From: Paramecium pentaurelia
Taxonomy: Eukaryota; Ciliophora; Oligohymenophorea; Peniculida; Parameciidae
Assembly (NCBI GenBank): GCA_905183005.1
Contig: CAJJDO010000020.1
Coordinates: 330,837-394,836 of the forward strand
Reading direction: 5' to 3'
DNA: 64,000 bases
Each line of letters opens with the position of its first letter. Positions within the stretch are counted from its first letter, which is position 1. The notes under the pieces are model-generated. The model had not been told where the DNA came from. It searched no databases and saw only the letters and a list, made by a program, of their open reading frames with translations. Made by a program: the position numbers and the translations under genes. Positions 61,601 to 64,000 of this stretch are shown in pieces.

Positions 61601-62954
61601 AGCCTAAACATAATAATCTAAATACTTGTCCATAATTTTACATAATAACAGAGTTAAAATTAATTGAGATTTTTATATAAATAATATTTGTGTAATTCTC
61701 AAGAATTTTATTTTTAATTAGCCATCTCTCAGTATTTTAAATAGATTATGAAACCTAAATAATCTTGTTTTCTGCTTCAGCAAAGCTTTTGCTACCCTAT
61801 ATTAAATTAGTGAAAAGTTCAATTTATTTAGTAAGAATATCAGAAAATCTCTTTTGATATTCTATTTCTATTAAAAGATCTCTATTTAATTATTATATCA
61901 TTAAAGTTGGTTTATTAACTTGAATAATATCAAATTAAATTTAAGTTTTATATAATTGACTATAAATCTTATAAAAAAAGGATAATTTCATTTATTAGCA
62001 CTCAAATTTATTGAGAATAAATAAAGCTTAAAAGTAACTTTACTAATTCTTTGTTAAATAATCAAATAATATCAAAACATTATTTTCATTCTAAAAATAA
62101 TGATTACCTTTTATTTCATTTTCAATAATTTATTTGATAAAATTAAGATATAATCCATAGTCCTATTTGTATTAAGTAACTTATTTTAAAAATAATGGAT
62201 TAAAATTTAATTTAATTTTCTTCTCTATTATATGAAGTATATTATTTGATTTAACAAATTAAAATAAATCAATTTATGTAGATAAATAAAATAACAATGT
62301 CATCATATAAAGTAATATATTAAAAATTAAAATTTCATCTATTTTAGTACCTAATCCTAATAATAGAAATACTGAAATGATTAAATTGCAAGAAATTAGA
62401 CCTTAATTAAATTTATATGGATCATTTTATTAATATACATTATGATATTAAGCAATAATCTAAGTTATAATAGTTAGCATATAAAATATGACAAATCCAG
62501 TTTAAGTATCAATCACAACAAATATGAAAATTCTTATTAAATCTAATATATAAATTGCATATAAATATGGTGTATAATATCGATTAAGTGGAAAATACAA
62601 CTTACTAAAATTAATAGCCATATCTCTTTAAAAATATGTAGTTGCAGCTAAGAATATCAAAAATACTGCAAAAATCAAGAAAGTAATAATTATTTCTACA
62701 AATCCTGATTAAGAGTGATTCATAAAATCAATATAAATTACTATTAGTGGAATCCTAAATATCTTTTAGAATATATTTAAAGTAATGCTTATTAATTAAG
62801 AAATTTTTTGTTGTTTAGGGAAATGAAAGTATATAATAAGCATTATAAAATAGATTAATGAAAGCGATATGATGAAAACTTCTAATAAGTATTCAGTATG
62901 TTTTCTATCTATAAAAAGTGAATAATTAGTTAATTATTAGATGCTGCTTAACAT
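58663..62954 (-). CDS. Large multi-membrane PAS protein, TmcB-like (one-base frame break)
   Basis: About 1,420 residues. The N-terminal ~250 residues hold about six transmembrane helices (EVFIISLSLIYFIMLIIYF; FAVFLIFLAATTYF; IRIFIFVVIDTQTGFVIFY). A TPR-like region of the TmcB/TmcC type follows (HIIEKKIKLNFNPLFLKQV; SYFQALFILNKFECQQMKL; WLIKNK / LRITQILFIQKSQLILTLL). A PAS-like domain comes next (QKGQILNVNKSMLQFLGYN; PSGKITGMNDYLEQFNEL). The C-terminal half has more membrane helices (IVLVILVVVFLIIQVNQ; LKLGIALFCYIALVALASFG; FGLTFLLVYFIIAVLQII). One intron at 60748-60772. The frame shifts by one base near the A/T runs 61706-61715; removing one base gives 1,422 codons. Large families of such proteins are typical of ciliates; their role is unknown. 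Confidence 0.72.
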
Positions 62955-63136
62955 TTTGTCTTTATATTTCAGTTACTGCCACCCATGTTTTGGAAAACAC
63001 AATGCAACATTTTGAACAAACTCAAGTATCATAAGTATTTTAATGACTCCTATTTTTGTTTTTGTTTAGATTGAAAGTACATGAACAAAATTTTAATATG
63101 TAAAATTCATTTTTTGTAATTTTGATAAATATTTTC

Positions 63137-64000
63137 TCATTTCTTCTGATAACTTATTTATAATGTGACTTCTTCAAACTAGGATCCATTTAATTCATTC
63201 AAACAATGAGTTGCCTATAGTTCATCTTCAAATTCCACAAATGCTACACCTTTTGGTTTTATTCCTCTAAACTCTCTATATCCGTAAAAGTTTCTAAAAT
63301 GTTATTCTAAGTTAACAAAGTCAACTAAGTGCAATCCTTCAACAAATAAGACTTTATTTGGTTAATTTGGAATCGAAGAATTAAAAATATAATAATACTT
63401 TTATTTTATTGCTAGTTCCAGTATAGACTTAATTCATTGTTAAAGGCATAGATATAGTTGGTGCTTCTCTTTATTATTTCTAATTTATCATTTCTCTTTA
63501 TCTTTTATCTTGAATTCTCTTTTTATGTTCTTTTATTTTATCACTCATAGGCAACTTCTCTTTTTCTTCATAATCTCCTTTTGAAATATAGTATGATTTT
63601 TCTTTAGCAAAATTCACTTTCTAATCATCAAACTTAGTCTTACCATAACTTTATCATACAATTAAGTATTATGAAATGCTTTTTGAGCTTTTATTGCCGA
63701 ATCTTCATCTTCCATTAAAATAAAAGCCTGTCCTCTCATTAAAATATTTTTTTTGACAATTATATCAAGCACTTTTCCACTTTATGAAAATAATGCATAT
63801 AATGTTTATCTCATTTCTTCTGCTGTCACTTTCTCATTTAATCTATTGATATATAAAGTTTTATTTGGTATATTTAAATCAATTTCTTTAATTTCAACAG
63901 TTTATTTGGTTGGTACCTGCTCTACCTATGCTTATTGAACAGGTTTAAGTATTTCTTCTCTATTAATAGAGAATAAAGGTGGAACATTTAAATTTTGCAA
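63137..64000 (-). CDS. U1A/U2B''-type spliceosomal RNA-binding protein (partial, N-terminus off the window)
   Basis: Two RRM domains, the build of the U1 snRNP A and U2 snRNP B'' proteins. RRM1 reads KTLYINRLNEKVTAEEMRQT, LYALFSQSGKVLDIIVKKN and LMRGQAFILMEDEDSAIKAQ, ending KVMKVNFAKEKS. A basic linker follows (DKIKEHKKRIQDKRQREM). RRM2 reads PNKVLFVEGLHLVDFVNLEQ, HFRNFYGYREFRGIKPKGVA and FVEFEDELQATHCLNELNG, ending VTLQISYQKK. Introns at 63621-63643 and 63398-63428 (ends AAG) are inferred. The RNP motifs in RRM1 (LYINRL, RGQAFILM) match U1A. The start lies right of the window. Confidence 0.9.

Noticed and set aside
1..64000. Operons, ribosome binding sites, bacterial terminators, tRNA or rRNA genes
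   Set aside because: The code and introns show a ciliate nuclear genome, so bacterial signals do not apply, and no RNA gene could be folded or recognised by eye.

Overview
The window is ciliate macronuclear DNA, almost certainly Paramecium. Genes read open only if TAA and TAG code for glutamine and TGA is the sole stop. They are interrupted by tiny GT..AG introns of about 20-34 nt. The sequence is very A+T rich and the genes are packed on both strands, often only tens of bases apart. I read about 38 protein genes and found no tRNA, rRNA, CRISPR array or recognisable transposon. All exon joins were made by hand from frame continuity and family motifs; for most genes the spliced length was checked to be an exact multiple of three.

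Layout. 1-9954: a ciliary nexin-dynein regulatory subunit (DRC2, cut by the left edge), an AMPK/SNF1-like kinase, condensin subunit D2, a PH-like kinase and an unknown helical protein. 11030-21370: a PP6 regulatory-subunit-like (SAPS) gene, then a long coiled-coil gene whose assembly is scrambled. Two stretches of 1.58 and 1.74 kb are each present twice, one pair around a single n and the other around a 74-n gap. Collapsing them gives one clean 1,610-residue gene. 22417-31119: a second coiled-coil gene, a CDC50 flippase subunit, a leucine-rich-repeat protein, a CENP-B/Tc5-type DNA-binding gene with no start codon, a DHHC palmitoyltransferase and a secreted acid-sphingomyelinase-like enzyme. 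31552-41356: a cyclin, two RING proteins, a METTL2/6/8-type methyltransferase, two coiled-coil genes, a trichocyst matrix protein and a CDPK.

42125-53750: a PX-WD40 protein, a polyglutamine protein encoded by 26 consecutive TAA codons, a PX protein with a degenerate kinase-like core, and two related membrane proteins flanking a two-domain rhodanese. A small protein with NGTGRD-type repeats and two small genes follow. 53793-64000: SUMO, a mitochondrial carrier, a second PH-like kinase, a small MGVC protein, a coiled-coil/SFI1-like protein, a large TmcB-type multi-membrane PAS protein and a U1A/U2B''-type RNA-binding protein cut by the right edge.

Taken together the content is ordinary housekeeping plus cilium, cortex and secretory-granule functions, with no operon logic. 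The points that deserve a second look are the two assembly duplications, four one-base frame breaks (three of them in base runs within recognisable families), the high share of AAG splice acceptors, the tandem membrane-protein family and the PX-pseudokinase.
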